A stretch of DNA of 64,000 bases from Acidipila rosea (lineage in GTDB: Bacteria > Acidobacteriota > Terriglobia > Terriglobales > Acidobacteriaceae), in contig NZ_SMGK01000002.1 in the NCBI RefSeq assembly GCF_004339725.1, positions 620,001 through 684,000 of the forward strand, given 5' to 3'. The notes below the pieces were generated by a model. That model worked only from the letters and a program-made list of their open reading frames with translations. It was not told the origin of the DNA and ran no database searches. Of this stretch, positions 35,050 to 43,269 are shown piece after piece. The number at the start of each line of letters is the position of its first letter. The stretch's first letter is position 1. The position numbers were made by a program, and so were the translations under genes.

Positions 35050-36041
35050 GCGGGGGGCGCGTATCCATGCGCGCGAAACCAGTCGATCGCCGCGCGCAGA
35101 CAGGGGTAGACGGGGACGACCCTGAAACCCAGTTCGCGCTCGGCCCGGGCCGATGAGGCAAACATCATCTTGCGCCCCATGCGCACCGCCTCGACGGTGG
35201 CGCGAGGCTCCTTGCCGCGCAGCTTGCCGGTGATCGTCTCATCGAAGTAGGCGAAGATCATCGCTACCGCGTGCGGCACCTTCATGGTGGGAGACGGCAG
35301 GCCGGTGATGGCGGACATCTTGTCGAGAATCTGCTTCAGGGTCAGGTTTTCGCCGCCCAGGATGTAGCGCTCGCCGGGCACACCGCGCTCGAGCGCATCG
35401 GCGTGGGTTCGAGCCACCTCGGCGACATCGACCAGGTTCAGGCCGGTATCAACATAGGCCGGGAATCGGCCGTTGAGAAAATCGACGATGATGCGGCCCG
35501 TCGGCGTGGGCTTGAGATCGTTGGGGCCGATGGGAGTGGTGGGGTTCAGGACGATGACCTGCTGGCCGCCCTGGGCCGCGCGGATGGCCTCCTGCTCGGC
35601 GAGATACTTGGAGCGCTTGTAGTGGCCGATCATGTCGTTGAGGGAAACGGGCGTCCGCTCATCGACGATGGTGCCGTCGCTCTTGAAGCCCATGGTCGCT
35701 ACGCTGGAGGTGTAAACCACGCGCCGGACACCCTCTTCAGCGGCTATGCGAAGAATGCCGCGGGTGCCCTCGACGTTCGCTGCGTACATTGTTTTTGGAT
35801 CGCGGACCCAGAGGCGGTAGTCGGCGGCCACGTGCATAACCGCATCGCAGCCGGCGATGGCGGAGCGCAGCGTCTCCGGGGCAAGCAGGTCACCGGTGAC
35901 AGTGTCACCGGGAAGCCCCTCAAGATTGGCGAGGTTGCTGGTGGGGCGCACCAGCATACGCATTGTTGCGCCCCGGCCAGCCAGTTCCCTGGCAACATGA
36001 CTGCCGACAAATCCAGTAGCACCGGTAAGGAAGACTTTCAT
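35046..36041 (-). CDS. hpnA: Hopanoid-associated sugar epimerase HpnA
   Basis: Extended short-chain dehydrogenase/epimerase of 331 residues. The NAD(P) motif is FLTGATGFVGSHVAREL, the catalytic serine region is VVYTSSVATMG, and the YxxxK pair sits in GHYKRSKYLAEQEA. Further family segments are NPTTPIGPNDLKPTPTGRI and LNLVDVAEVARTH, all typical of HpnA. The biochemical role of HpnA is not well defined. The start was set at ATG 36041, since upstream in-frame sequence is not conserved-looking. It follows the propeller lipoprotein by 16 nt and overlaps hpnG by 4 nt. Confidence 0.93.
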   Translation of the reverse strand: MKVFLTGATGFVGSHVARELAGRGATMRMLVRPTSNLANLEGLPGDTVTGDLLAPETLRSAIAGCDAVMHVAADYRLWVRDPKTMYAANVEGTRGILRIAAEEGVRRVVYTSSVATMGFKSDGTIVDERTPVSLNDMIGHYKRSKYLAEQEAIRAAQGGQQVIVLNPTTPIGPNDLKPTPTGRIIVDFLNGRFPAYVDTGLNLVDVAEVARTHADALERGVPGERYILGGENLTLKQILDKMSAITGLPSPTMKVPHAVAMIFAYFDETITGKLRGKEPRATVEAVRMGRKMMFASSARAERELGFRVVPVYPCLRAAIDWFRAHGYAPPA

Positions 36042-36057
36042 GCTGCAGCGCCTGGGT

Positions 36058-37494
36058 CTATGGCTCGCCCGAACCCATGGAGCGGCTCTGCGTGTTCTGG
36101 TTAGCCGTGGCCCCGCTCGATCCGGCGAACTGCGTGGTCGTGCGTGCGTCGATGCCGTTGCCCTGGAGCTGGACTGTTGCCGACACCGCATCCACATCGG
36201 TCCGGATAATGGTCAGCAGCGAGCTGTCCGTAGCCACGGTATAAACCTTGCCGATAGGCGCGTTATAGGTGGAAACGATGCTGCGCGGATGGCCGTTGAC
36301 CGGGATCGTCTTCTGCACGGTGAAGGTGGTCAGGTTGATGACGGAGACCGTGCCGTCGCCCTCGTTGGCGACATAGGCGCGGCTGCCATCGCCGAGAATG
36401 GTCACCGAGGAGGGATTTTTGCCGACGGGAATTGTCGCCAGCACCTGCCCGAAGTTCGGGCTGTCGTTGCCGAAGACGTCGAGCGCTACGTTAATGATGC
36501 TGACCGTATTGGAGTCGTAGTTGGCCGTGATGAGCAGGGATGCGTTGCTGGTTCCCTGGGTCAGCAGATCGGCAGAAACCGGGCCCGCACCTACGGGAAT
36601 GGTCGCGTTGTGCAGATAGGTGCTGAGGGTCTGGGTGTCGAGCACATTCTTCTGGCTGTCGATCACGGTGACCGTCCCGCTGCCGCGGTTCATGATGAAG
36701 GTCCGCTTGCCGTCAAGGGTGCCGACACCGTACACGGGGCAGATCCCCAGAGGAAGGCGGCTGGAAACGGTGTTGTTCGTAACTTCAATGCCGTCGGCTT
36801 CGCCGTTGACCGTTACGGAACTGGGGTTGTCACACTGGCCCCAGCTGACTGCGCCACCGGCGCCGGTGTTGCCCTGGCTGATGGCATAGACACGGACTGC
36901 GTTATAGATGCCCGTGACGTTGATCAGCGACGGCGCTACCGGGATCTCCTGGTTCAGAGAAGGAGCACTCGCTGAAGATGTCAGGAAGGCGCCGACGGTG
37001 TTGCTGCCGAGCTGGGTGACATACTGTCCGGAGTTGGTGACGAGCATGTTCGTCGCCGGGATCGAACTCTCCAGCAGCGTGGTGGTGCCTACATTCTTGG
37101 TCTGCAGCTGGGTGCTGATCGGCACGGTGCTGATGCTGGCGCCCTTGCCACCCGCGTCACAGGTCACAGCGTAGGCCGTCGAACCGGCGCCGTCGAGCGC
37201 AGTGGAAATTGGCCCCTGGCCAATCTGCGCCTGGGCGATGATGCTGTCGCCGGAGAAATCCACGAGCGTCACGATCCCGGGATTAGCATAGGCCGACGGC
37301 GAGCAGGGGTTGGCCCCCCCTGGAGCTGCCAGCGTCTGCTGCGGCTGAGAAAATACCACTGTAAAGGCTGATGGCTGCGCAGCAGGACCAGTTGGCGTAA
37401 CTGGTGAAATGACGGGACGATACTGGTTACCGCAACCTGCGGCCCCAGCCAGCACCAGCAGCGCTCCGGCTGCCAGGCACGACACTCTTCGCAC
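36058..37494 (-). CDS. Beta-propeller (YVTN/NHL-like) lipoprotein at the head of the hopanoid operon
   Basis: About 478 residues. The N-terminal signal ends LVLAGAAGCGN, a lipobox-like site with the acceptor cysteine near residue 21, so the protein is probably a membrane-anchored lipoprotein. The C-terminal half holds repeated surface-propeller units, such as SRAYVANEGDGTVSVINL and ANYDSNTVSIINV, of the YncE/YVTN type; the N-terminal half is more divergent. GTG 37494 has GAGG nine bases upstream and is preferred over GTG 37509. It ends 16 nt before hpnA on the same strand, which places it as first gene of that unit. Substrate and partner are unknown. Confidence 0.78.
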   Translation of the reverse strand: MRRVSCLAAGALLVLAGAAGCGNQYRPVISPVTPTGPAAQPSAFTVVFSQPQQTLAAPGGANPCSPSAYANPGIVTLVDFSGDSIIAQAQIGQGPISTALDGAGSTAYAVTCDAGGKGASISTVPISTQLQTKNVGTTTLLESSIPATNMLVTNSGQYVTQLGSNTVGAFLTSSASAPSLNQEIPVAPSLINVTGIYNAVRVYAISQGNTGAGGAVSWGQCDNPSSVTVNGEADGIEVTNNTVSSRLPLGICPVYGVGTLDGKRTFIMNRGSGTVTVIDSQKNVLDTQTLSTYLHNATIPVGAGPVSADLLTQGTSNASLLITANYDSNTVSIINVALDVFGNDSPNFGQVLATIPVGKNPSSVTILGDGSRAYVANEGDGTVSVINLTTFTVQKTIPVNGHPRSIVSTYNAPIGKVYTVATDSSLLTIIRTDVDAVSATVQLQGNGIDARTTTQFAGSSGATANQNTQSRSMGSGEP

Positions 37495-37602
37495 TCGGAG
37501 ATACCTCACTCTGAAACAGACCCTGCCCTGAAACTGGAATCGTGTAGAAGAATGATTGTAAATCACTACGCTGTGCCAAACCCACTCGGCAGGAGAATCG
37601 AC

Positions 37603-38436
37603 TTGTTGAAGCACGACCTCAGCACGGAACCGTTGGCGTGGCAGTCGCGCTGGCTGCTCGCAGCGGTGCTGCTGCCGGCCGCAGCCTGGATCGCCGTGCA
37701 GTCGTGGATGGCGGCCCTCGTCCATCCACCTACGCTGTGGCAGGCGCTGCTTATCAGCGGCTGCTTTGCGGTGCTGGTGCGGGCGATGCGTGCAGCCACC
37801 ACCGCCGCAGCCCTGACGGGCGCCGTGCTGACCGCCTGCATCTACTACCAGGCTCCGGGCATGCGGACCGCCCTGTGGCCGATGCTCGCCATGCTGGTGC
37901 TGACGCTCGGCGCAACGCGCGCCGGCCGACGCCATAAAGAAGCCCTGGGCACAGCGGAGAGCAGGCGCGGACGCGGACCGGCACAGGTGGCCGCGAACCT
38001 GGGCATGGCGGCGCTGGCCTCGTTCCCTACGCTCTTCGGGTGGTCGCGGACCGTTTCGCTGATGGTGCTGACCGCTGCACTGGCCGAGGCCGCTGCCGAC
38101 ACGCTCTCTTCGGAGCTGGGCCAGGTCTTCGGCGGCACTCCACGGCTGGTCACCACCGGCAGGCGGGTCGCGCCCGGCACGGACGGCGCAGTCAGCCTGG
38201 CAGGAACGCTGGTGGGCATCGCGGGCGCGCTGGTGATCGCAGCGGTCGGCGGAGCCGTGCTGGGGCTGGGGTGGAGCAGGTCGGCGGTGGCTTTCTTCGC
38301 TGCGGTGGCAGGCCTGTTCGCGGATAGCCTTCTCGGCGCAACGCTCGAGCGCGGCGCATGGCTGAATAATGATGCAGTTAATTTCCTGTCAACGGCAGTT
38401 GCAGGGCTGGTGGCTGTCTGCTTCAGGAGCCGTTAG
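37603..38436 (+). CDS. DUF92 family membrane protein
   Basis: About 277 residues and six or seven hydrophobic helices. The family signature is very clear: AADTLSSELGQVFGG, PRLVTTGRRVAPGTDGAVSL, then DSLLGATLERGAWLNNDAVNF at the C-terminus. Plant members (VTE6) are phytyl-phosphate kinases, related to CTP-dependent polyprenol kinases; bacterial members are uncharacterised. TTG 37603 has AGGAG seven bases upstream and is preferred; ATG 37552 would add 17 polar residues without a good site. It is divergent from the hopanoid operon, separated by about 110 bp. A role in isoprenoid phosphate recycling is only a suggestion. Confidence 0.83.
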   Translation: MLKHDLSTEPLAWQSRWLLAAVLLPAAAWIAVQSWMAALVHPPTLWQALLISGCFAVLVRAMRAATTAAALTGAVLTACIYYQAPGMRTALWPMLAMLVLTLGATRAGRRHKEALGTAESRRGRGPAQVAANLGMAALASFPTLFGWSRTVSLMVLTAALAEAAADTLSSELGQVFGGTPRLVTTGRRVAPGTDGAVSLAGTLVGIAGALVIAAVGGAVLGLGWSRSAVAFFAAVAGLFADSLLGATLERGAWLNNDAVNFLSTAVAGLVAVCFRSR

Positions 38437-38457
38437 AGATTCAGGAGCCGTTAGAGA
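38422..38457. repeat. Tandem 18-bp duplication carrying two stop codons
   Basis: The 18-base unit TTCAGGAGCCGTTAGAGA occurs twice in perfect tandem (38422-38439 and 38440-38457). The first copy includes the TAG that ends the DUF92 gene. The second includes, on the other strand, the TAA that ends the Nudix gene. This is a recent slippage-type duplication in a convergent junction. Confidence 0.9.
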
Positions 38458-38891
38458 AGCTTGCCGGCGGCCAGATCGCGGACGAGCCCGCGGTCAGCGG
38501 CGAGGAAATCATAGGACGGCAGCTGGTCGAGCGCGCACCAGCGCAGTTCATGAAAGATCCGGTTTTCCAGCTCACCCTCAAAGTGGTGAACGGCGAAGAA
38601 CCGGAGATCGACTGCGCCGCCCTTGCGGTAGGTGTGCCGGGTGTGCGCCACCTCGCTCCCGATGGAAGCGGCAATGCCAAGTTCTTCGTTGAGTTCCCGG
38701 AACAGGGCCTCTTCAGCGCTCTCACCGGGTTCGATCTTACCCCCGGGGAACTCCCACTTGAGGGCCATGGGCTGGTCGGGACGGCGCTGGCATATCAGGA
38801 CCTCACCCCCGCGCAGGATCAGGGCCGCTGAGACGAAGCGGACGCCTCGCGCTTCGGGGAGTATTTCGTTTTGTAGGACGTTTTCCTCCAC
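38451..38891 (-). CDS. Nudix hydrolase, MutT-like
   Basis: A 146-residue Nudix hydrolase that cleaves nucleoside diphosphates linked to another group, probably 8-oxo-dGTP or a similar oxidised nucleotide. The Nudix box is complete: GGKIEPGESAEEALFRELNEELGI at about residues 50-73, preceded by KWEFP as in MutT. The later part has HTRHTYRKGGAVDLRFFAVHHFEGE. It starts on GTG 38891. A possible promoter on this strand (TTGAGG and ATAAGA, 17 apart, about 38921 to 38893) would leave almost no leader. The stop lies within the tandem duplication described at 38422-38457. Confidence 0.88.
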   Translation of the reverse strand: MEENVLQNEILPEARGVRFVSAALILRGGEVLICQRRPDQPMALKWEFPGGKIEPGESAEEALFRELNEELGIAASIGSEVAHTRHTYRKGGAVDLRFFAVHHFEGELENRIFHELRWCALDQLPSYDFLAADRGLVRDLAAGKLL

Positions 38892-39135
38892 GCTCTTATT
38901 AGTTTAGACGCTTGCACCTCAAAGGTGATACCTCGGCGGCCCGGCAATCGCACAAAGGCCCAGGGAACGCGGAACTACGGTCATCCCCGGGTTGCGAATT
39001 CGCCCGAAAAAGATGGAACTTTCTCCTACCGGTGCGGCGTATGCTTATCGACAAATCTTTTTGCCGGGGCCGACGAGTGCTGCGCGGCGAGTCGAATTCA
39101 CACCTACGCGACGGGATCCTTGAGAGGAGCGAGAT

Positions 39136-40251
39136 ATGAGCAAAGTGAGAGTGCTGGTTGGTACCCGCAAAGGCGCCTTCATCCTGAATTCGGATGGCAA
39201 GCGGCAACAGTGGGACGTCAGCGGACCCCACTTCGGCGGCTGGGAGATCTATCACATGAAAGGATCGCCGGTTGATCCGAACCGGATCTACGCCTCTCAG
39301 TCCAGCGGCTGGTTCGGGCAGCTGATCCAGCGCTCCGACGACGGAGGCAAGACATGGGAACCGGTCGGGAACAAGTTCGCCTATGCAGGCGTGCCCGGCA
39401 CGCACCAGTGGTACGACGGCACACCCCACCCCTGGGAGTTCAAACGGGTGTGGCATCTGGAGCCGTCACTGCATGACCCGGACACCGTCTACGCGGGCGT
39501 CGAAGACGCGGCCATCTTTCGGACGACGGACGGCGGCAAGGCGTGGGAGGAGATGCCCGGACTGCGCGGTCACGGATCAGGGCCGCACTGGCAGCCGGGA
39601 GCCGGAGGCATGTGCCTGCACACCATCCTGCTGGATCCCAGCGATCCGCAGCGCATCTTCATCGCGATCTCGGCAGCAGGCGCGTTTCGCACGGACGACG
39701 GAGGCGCGACCTGGAAGCCGATCAACCGCGGGCTGCACTCGCAATACATTCCCGACCCCAATGCGGAGGTCGGCCATTGCGTTCACCACATCGCGATGAA
39801 TCCTGCGCGCCCGGGGGTGCTCTTCATGCAGAAGCACTGGGACGTGATGCGCAGCGATAATGCCGGGGACAGCTGGCAGGAGGTAAGCGGCAACCTGCCC
39901 ACCGACTTCGGGTTCGCCATCGACATTCATTCGCATGAACCGGATACGGTCTACGTGGTCCCGATCAAGAGTGACTCAGAACATTATCCGCTTGAGGGGA
40001 AGCTGCGGGTCTTCCGCAGCCGCACCGGCGGAAACGAATGGGAGCCGCTCACCAAAGGCCTGCCGCAGCAGAACTGCTATGTAAATGTGCTGCGCGATGC
40101 GATGGCCGTCGACTCCCTCGACGATTGCGGCGTTTACTTCGGCACCACGGGCGGACAGGTCTACGCCTCCGCCGATGGCGGCGACAGCTGGAATGCCATC
40201 GTGCACGATCTGCCTGCCGTGCTGTCAGTCGAGGTACAGACGCTGCCGTGA
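39136..40251 (+). CDS. BNR/Asp-box beta-propeller protein (sialidase/sortilin-like fold)
   Basis: A 371-residue soluble propeller without a signal peptide, so cytosolic. It has five Asp-box motifs (SxDxGxxW-like): [32 protein letters not shown] and SADGGDSW, spaced about one blade apart. The N-terminus [14 protein letters not shown] matches a bacterial subgroup annotated as exo-alpha-sialidase or glycosyl hydrolase. I see no sialidase arginine triad, so enzymatic activity is doubtful. GAGAGGAGCGAG precedes ATG 39136. Its stop overlaps the GTG of a MoaD/ThiS-like gene, so the two are translationally coupled. Confidence 0.82.
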   Translation: MSKVRVLVGTRKGAFILNSDGKRQQWDVSGPHFGGWEIYHMKGSPVDPNRIYASQSSGWFGQLIQRSDDGGKTWEPVGNKFAYAGVPGTHQWYDGTPHPWEFKRVWHLEPSLHDPDTVYAGVEDAAIFRTTDGGKAWEEMPGLRGHGSGPHWQPGAGGMCLHTILLDPSDPQRIFIAISAAGAFRTDDGGATWKPINRGLHSQYIPDPNAEVGHCVHHIAMNPARPGVLFMQKHWDVMRSDNAGDSWQEVSGNLPTDFGFAIDIHSHEPDTVYVVPIKSDSEHYPLEGKLRVFRSRTGGNEWEPLTKGLPQQNCYVNVLRDAMAVDSLDDCGVYFGTTGGQVYASADGGDSWNAIVHDLPAVLSVEVQTLP

Positions 40252-40544
40252 TCCGCATACTGCTGCCGGCCCACCTGAGGACCCTCGCCCGCATCGACGG
40301 CGAACTGCTGCTTGCGATCGAGGGCGAGGCCACGCAGGGCTCGCTGCTGAGCGCCATCGAAGGCCGCTATCCCCAGCTGCTGGGCACCATTCGCGACCAG
40401 ATCACGCTCCAGCGGCGGCCGTTTCTGCGCTTTTTCGCCTGTGAGCGTGACCTCTCCCACGAGGCTTCCGACACGCCCCTGCCGGGGCCGGTTGTCGCTG
40501 GAGAAGAACCGTTCATCATTCTGGGAGCGATCGCGGGAGGATAG
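40248..40544 (+). CDS. MoaD/ThiS-family ubiquitin-like protein
   Basis: A 98-residue beta-grasp protein. It begins with [15 protein letters not shown] and ends [10 protein letters not shown]; the terminal Gly-Gly is the residue pair adenylated and loaded with sulphur in MoaD, ThiS and related carriers. It starts on GTG 40248, overlapping the stop of the propeller gene by 4 nt. No E1-like activator (MoeB/ThiF), MoaE or ThiG gene lies in the window. The compartment is cytosolic. It could be a sulphur carrier or a protein modifier; the tight coupling to an Asp-box propeller is the only clue. Confidence 0.8.
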   Translation: MIRILLPAHLRTLARIDGELLLAIEGEATQGSLLSAIEGRYPQLLGTIRDQITLQRRPFLRFFACERDLSHEASDTPLPGPVVAGEEPFIILGAIAGG

Positions 40545-40557
40545 CCGCGATCGCTCT

Positions 40558-40983
40558 TCACTTCTGGCTACGGATGAAGCTCTCAGGCGTGCCGTCGGCA
40601 GGATTCACAAAGACAATGTCCTTCGGGTCGCGGCGGGGCGTGTCAACCGAGAGGAAGACGACCGGGCCTTCGAAGATCTCCGGCATGGCATGCACCGTGC
40701 CCCGCTTGAAGAAGAGAAAATCTCCCGGCGCGAAATCTCCGCTGTTCGACGCATCGCCCATCCAGAAAGAGCCTCGCCCCGAAAGCACATAGAGGTACTC
40801 GTCGCAATTGACGTGGTAGTGCGGCGGGGTCTCGCGGTAGACGCGGAAGACACGCGCGCTGGCGGCCTCCTCGTTGGTGAGGTACTCGTCCAGCAGCATC
40901 GTGTCGGCGGTCTCGGGAAAGGACTGCGCGATTTCGTTGAGGTTAAAGCGCCGGCCAGCGTGGAATTTCTCTTCGGGAAGCAT
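40558..40983 (-). CDS. Cupin-domain protein
   Basis: A 141-residue single-cupin protein. Motif 1 reads PPHYHVNCDEYLYVLSGRGSFW (metal-ligand His, His, Glu) and motif 2 reads FAPGDFLFFKRGTVHAMP (final His), about 25 residues apart, in line with a metal-binding beta-barrel. Similar short cupins are annotated as 3-hydroxyanthranilate dioxygenase-like or sugar-binding, but the catalytic identity cannot be set. The start was placed at ATG 40983. It converges with the MoaD-like gene (13 bp apart) and stands alone. Confidence 0.82.
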   Translation of the reverse strand: MLPEEKFHAGRRFNLNEIAQSFPETADTMLLDEYLTNEEAASARVFRVYRETPPHYHVNCDEYLYVLSGRGSFWMGDASNSGDFAPGDFLFFKRGTVHAMPEIFEGPVVFLSVDTPRRDPKDIVFVNPADGTPESFIRSQK

Positions 40984-41020
40984 GGAGATAGTTTCCCAGC
41001 TTAGGGCGGTACAAGGCAAA

Positions 41021-41048
41021 AGCGCCCGGCTTTTTGCTGCCGGGCGCT
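41021..41048 (-). terminator. Intrinsic terminator of the DUF4382-type lipoprotein gene
   Basis: A perfect 10-bp stem (41021-41030 with 41039-41048) and an 8-base loop. On the minus strand it is followed by TTTGCC, giving a short T-run of four with the stem base. It lies 26 bp past the stop of the gene ending at 41075. The plus strand has no T-run after it. Confidence 0.65.
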
Positions 41049-41074
41049 CGTGTGTGGATGTACTCCCGGAAGAC

Positions 41075-42520
41075 TCAGTTGTCTCCTGTGCTGTTGCCGG
41101 ACTCGGGACTCTCCGGAGTCTCGACCTTGGCTATCTCAGTTGCGTAGAGAGTGTAGCCGCCCTTGGTGTCTACCAGCAGAAACCCATGCACCTCGATACT
41201 CGCACCAGCCGCTAGCGAGGCAAAGGATGCTGCCGTGAGACTGCCGCTGTAGTCGGTGCTTTGACCGGCAACCGTGGCCAGTGAAGTGATCTTGCTGTAG
41301 GTCGTCAGAAACGCCGTGCCCGGTAGCGCCAGTGTGAAGTGGTAGTCCAGGCTGGAACCCACGGGCGCGGCCACGAGGGAAGCAGGGATACTCTCCGCAG
41401 CGAGAACAATCTTCTGCGCCTGGAGTGCGCCGGTGCTTCCACCCGAGCCCGTAACCAGAACAGACTGGCCCGGAAACAGCTCGGCAGCGTTGAAGGAAGT
41501 CGAGCTCAGGCCAGTCTGCTGCGCGTCTTCAGGAAGATCGAAGGTCGTCGCGGAGCTTACGTCAACGCTGATGCTGGTCGTCGCGCCTACTGCACCGAAG
41601 CCCTCCCTAGGCACCATGGTGAACGCCGTGACGGCCCCGGTGCTGTCCTGCGCTACGCTGACGATGATTCCCTTCGCTCCGTCCTGCTGCTGCCCCGAGG
41701 AGTCGCCCTGCGACTCGGGAGTGATCATCTGCGCCAGGATCGTTCCGTCTGTCTGCGTCTGTCCCTGCACCTGAACAATCGAAGCGGGTTGAATCGAGGC
41801 GATCGTAACTCCGCTGGGAAACTGCGTTGAGCTATTTACTGAAAACGAGAACTGCCTGCTCGAGTCACCGGATGCAACCGTGATGGCGGAGGAGCTCACG
41901 GCAACGACCGCTCCCGTTACCTCCACATGACGATCGCCGCTGTTTTCGCTGCTCACCTGCGCGCCAGATGTATTCATCGCCGGATTGAATGTAACTGTGC
42001 TTCCGGCAATGTTGAAAGACTGCGCGAGATTGAAAGCGAGCTGTAGTTGTACCTCGCCCTGCGAGCTGACTGCAAGTGCAGGGCTCAACGCCACCGTAAC
42101 TGCAGGTTGAGCTATGGATGCACTGGCAGTTGTAACCTGCCCGGAGCTATTTATGTAAGTCACCTGGGCGGCAGATATATTCAGCGTCACCGAACTATAA
42201 GTACCGAATGCGAGATTGGTGATCTCGATAGGCTCCTGCAGTGCTCCGAGGCCGGATAACTCGACCGTCTCAGGCTGCGCCAGCACAGAGGCGCTGCTCC
42301 CACTGCTTCCCTGCCCCAGAGTTATCCCTGCGATAGTAGCTTTAGCGGAGAGGATATTGCCCAGCGGCGCATCACTGACAGTGACCACCATGGGCGCCGC
42401 ACCGGCTGAAGCTGCCGTGGAACCGGCGCCTGTTGAAGCGGAACTGCAGCCTAGCAAGGCACAGCAGCCTGCAAACGAAGCTATAACTAAAGAAGCTTTA
42501 CCTCTGAACCAGCCGTTCAT
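41075..42520 (-). CDS. Lipoprotein with DUF4382-like and DUF5666-like domains
   Basis: A 481-residue cell-surface or periplasmic lipoprotein. The signal ends FAGCCALLGCSS, with Cys25 as the likely lipidation site. The N-terminal domain (MVVTVSDAPLGNILSAKATI, about 44-190) matches the DUF4382 type. The middle holds repeated beta-rich units of the DUF5666 kind (VEVTGAVVAVSSSAITV, SIVQVQGQTQTDGTILAQMI, SVLVTGSGGSTGALQAQKIV), and the C-terminus is acidic. Function is unknown; such proteins are numerous in Acidobacteriota. It is a single gene with its own terminator, and about 290 bp without coding sequence lie upstream. Confidence 0.78.
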   Translation of the reverse strand: MNGWFRGKASLVIASFAGCCALLGCSSASTGAGSTAASAGAAPMVVTVSDAPLGNILSAKATIAGITLGQGSSGSSASVLAQPETVELSGLGALQEPIEITNLAFGTYSSVTLNISAAQVTYINSSGQVTTASASIAQPAVTVALSPALAVSSQGEVQLQLAFNLAQSFNIAGSTVTFNPAMNTSGAQVSSENSGDRHVEVTGAVVAVSSSAITVASGDSSRQFSFSVNSSTQFPSGVTIASIQPASIVQVQGQTQTDGTILAQMITPESQGDSSGQQQDGAKGIIVSVAQDSTGAVTAFTMVPREGFGAVGATTSISVDVSSATTFDLPEDAQQTGLSSTSFNAAELFPGQSVLVTGSGGSTGALQAQKIVLAAESIPASLVAAPVGSSLDYHFTLALPGTAFLTTYSKITSLATVAGQSTDYSGSLTAASFASLAAGASIEVHGFLLVDTKGGYTLYATEIAKVETPESPESGNSTGDN

Positions 42521-42759
42521 TCTTTCCCCTCATGAAGTACATCTCGAGACTAGAAAGTCCTCGGAAGCTATGACATTGAAGCGCATTGCTATAGCTACCT
42601 ATCGACGTTATCGAGGAAAGCTGAAGTACTTAATGCTGGTGTGCACCTGTTCAGGAGGAAAGAGGGATTACTTCCGTACGGCCTAGCAGCTAACCCTTGC
42701 TATGGGATGAATGCGTTGAAAGAATCTGCAGCCAGCAGATAGCTGATAGTAACAAGGGA

Positions 42760-42797
42760 GCAGAGATGGCCTGGCACTTATGCCAGGCCATCTCTGC
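42760..42797. repeat. Perfect 17-bp inverted repeat with 4-base loop
   Basis: Bases 42760-42776 pair perfectly with 42781-42797 around the loop CTTA. It lies 15 bp beyond the stop of the minus-strand gene at 42813-43253 and may end that transcript, but neither strand has a T-run after it. The rest of 42521-42759 holds no gene that I can support; it should contain the promoter for the lipoprotein gene starting at 42520. Confidence 0.8.
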
Positions 42798-42812
42798 TCC
42801 GCCACACGGAAC

Positions 42813-43253
42813 TCAGTTGCGGCCGCCGCGTGACCATGCAGGAATCCCCTGCGCATTTCGCAGGGTCAGCTCGGACTCGCCCTTCTTGATGGTGCGCGCG
42901 ATCAGAGCGTCTGCATCATTGAACTTGACCTTGGATCCAGTTATCTCAACCTGATCCCCTTTCGCCAGTTCGAATTTCTTTTGCGTCAGGAACCATGAAG
43001 GGCCTACATGAACGTCCATCACCCCTTCGGCAGTTTTAAGCTGCAGATGGGTTCCGTTCCAACCCCTGCGGCCGGTTACCTGATTGACGGCTTCGATGGT
43101 TCCGCTTACCGTCGTCTCGGTCGCCGTGTTGTACATCAACGACCGGCGCGTGGGTGTATCTGTGGTCTGTGCGCCCACATACATAGCCGGCGCCAGGATC
43201 ACCATGGCGAGCAAGATAGACAGAGCATAGAAGTAGCGCTTGTGTTTGATCAT
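42813..43253 (-). CDS. Small secreted protein, OB-fold-like
   Basis: A 146-residue protein. An N-terminal hydrophobic segment (about 7-28, ending YVGAQ) acts as signal peptide or anchor. The rest shows the alternation of an OB-fold: TTVSGTIEAVNQV, THLQLKTAEGVMDVHVGP, KGDQVEITGSKVKF and DALIARTIKKG. It resembles periplasmic proteins annotated as DNA-binding or magnetosome-like OB domains; no haem or catalytic motif is seen. GGGAGAAG lies upstream of the ATG. It follows the Gln/Arg-rich gene by 16 nt on the same strand, so they form a two-gene unit. Confidence 0.7.
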   Translation of the reverse strand: MIKHKRYFYALSILLAMVILAPAMYVGAQTTDTPTRRSLMYNTATETTVSGTIEAVNQVTGRRGWNGTHLQLKTAEGVMDVHVGPSWFLTQKKFELAKGDQVEITGSKVKFNDADALIARTIKKGESELTLRNAQGIPAWSRGGRN

Positions 43254-43269
43254 GATCTTCTCCCTGTTG

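Noticed and set aside
38899-39456. A 185-codon minus-strand open frame covering the upstream region of the Asp-box gene
   Set aside because: It overlaps the start of a clearly real gene antisense and has no family pattern.
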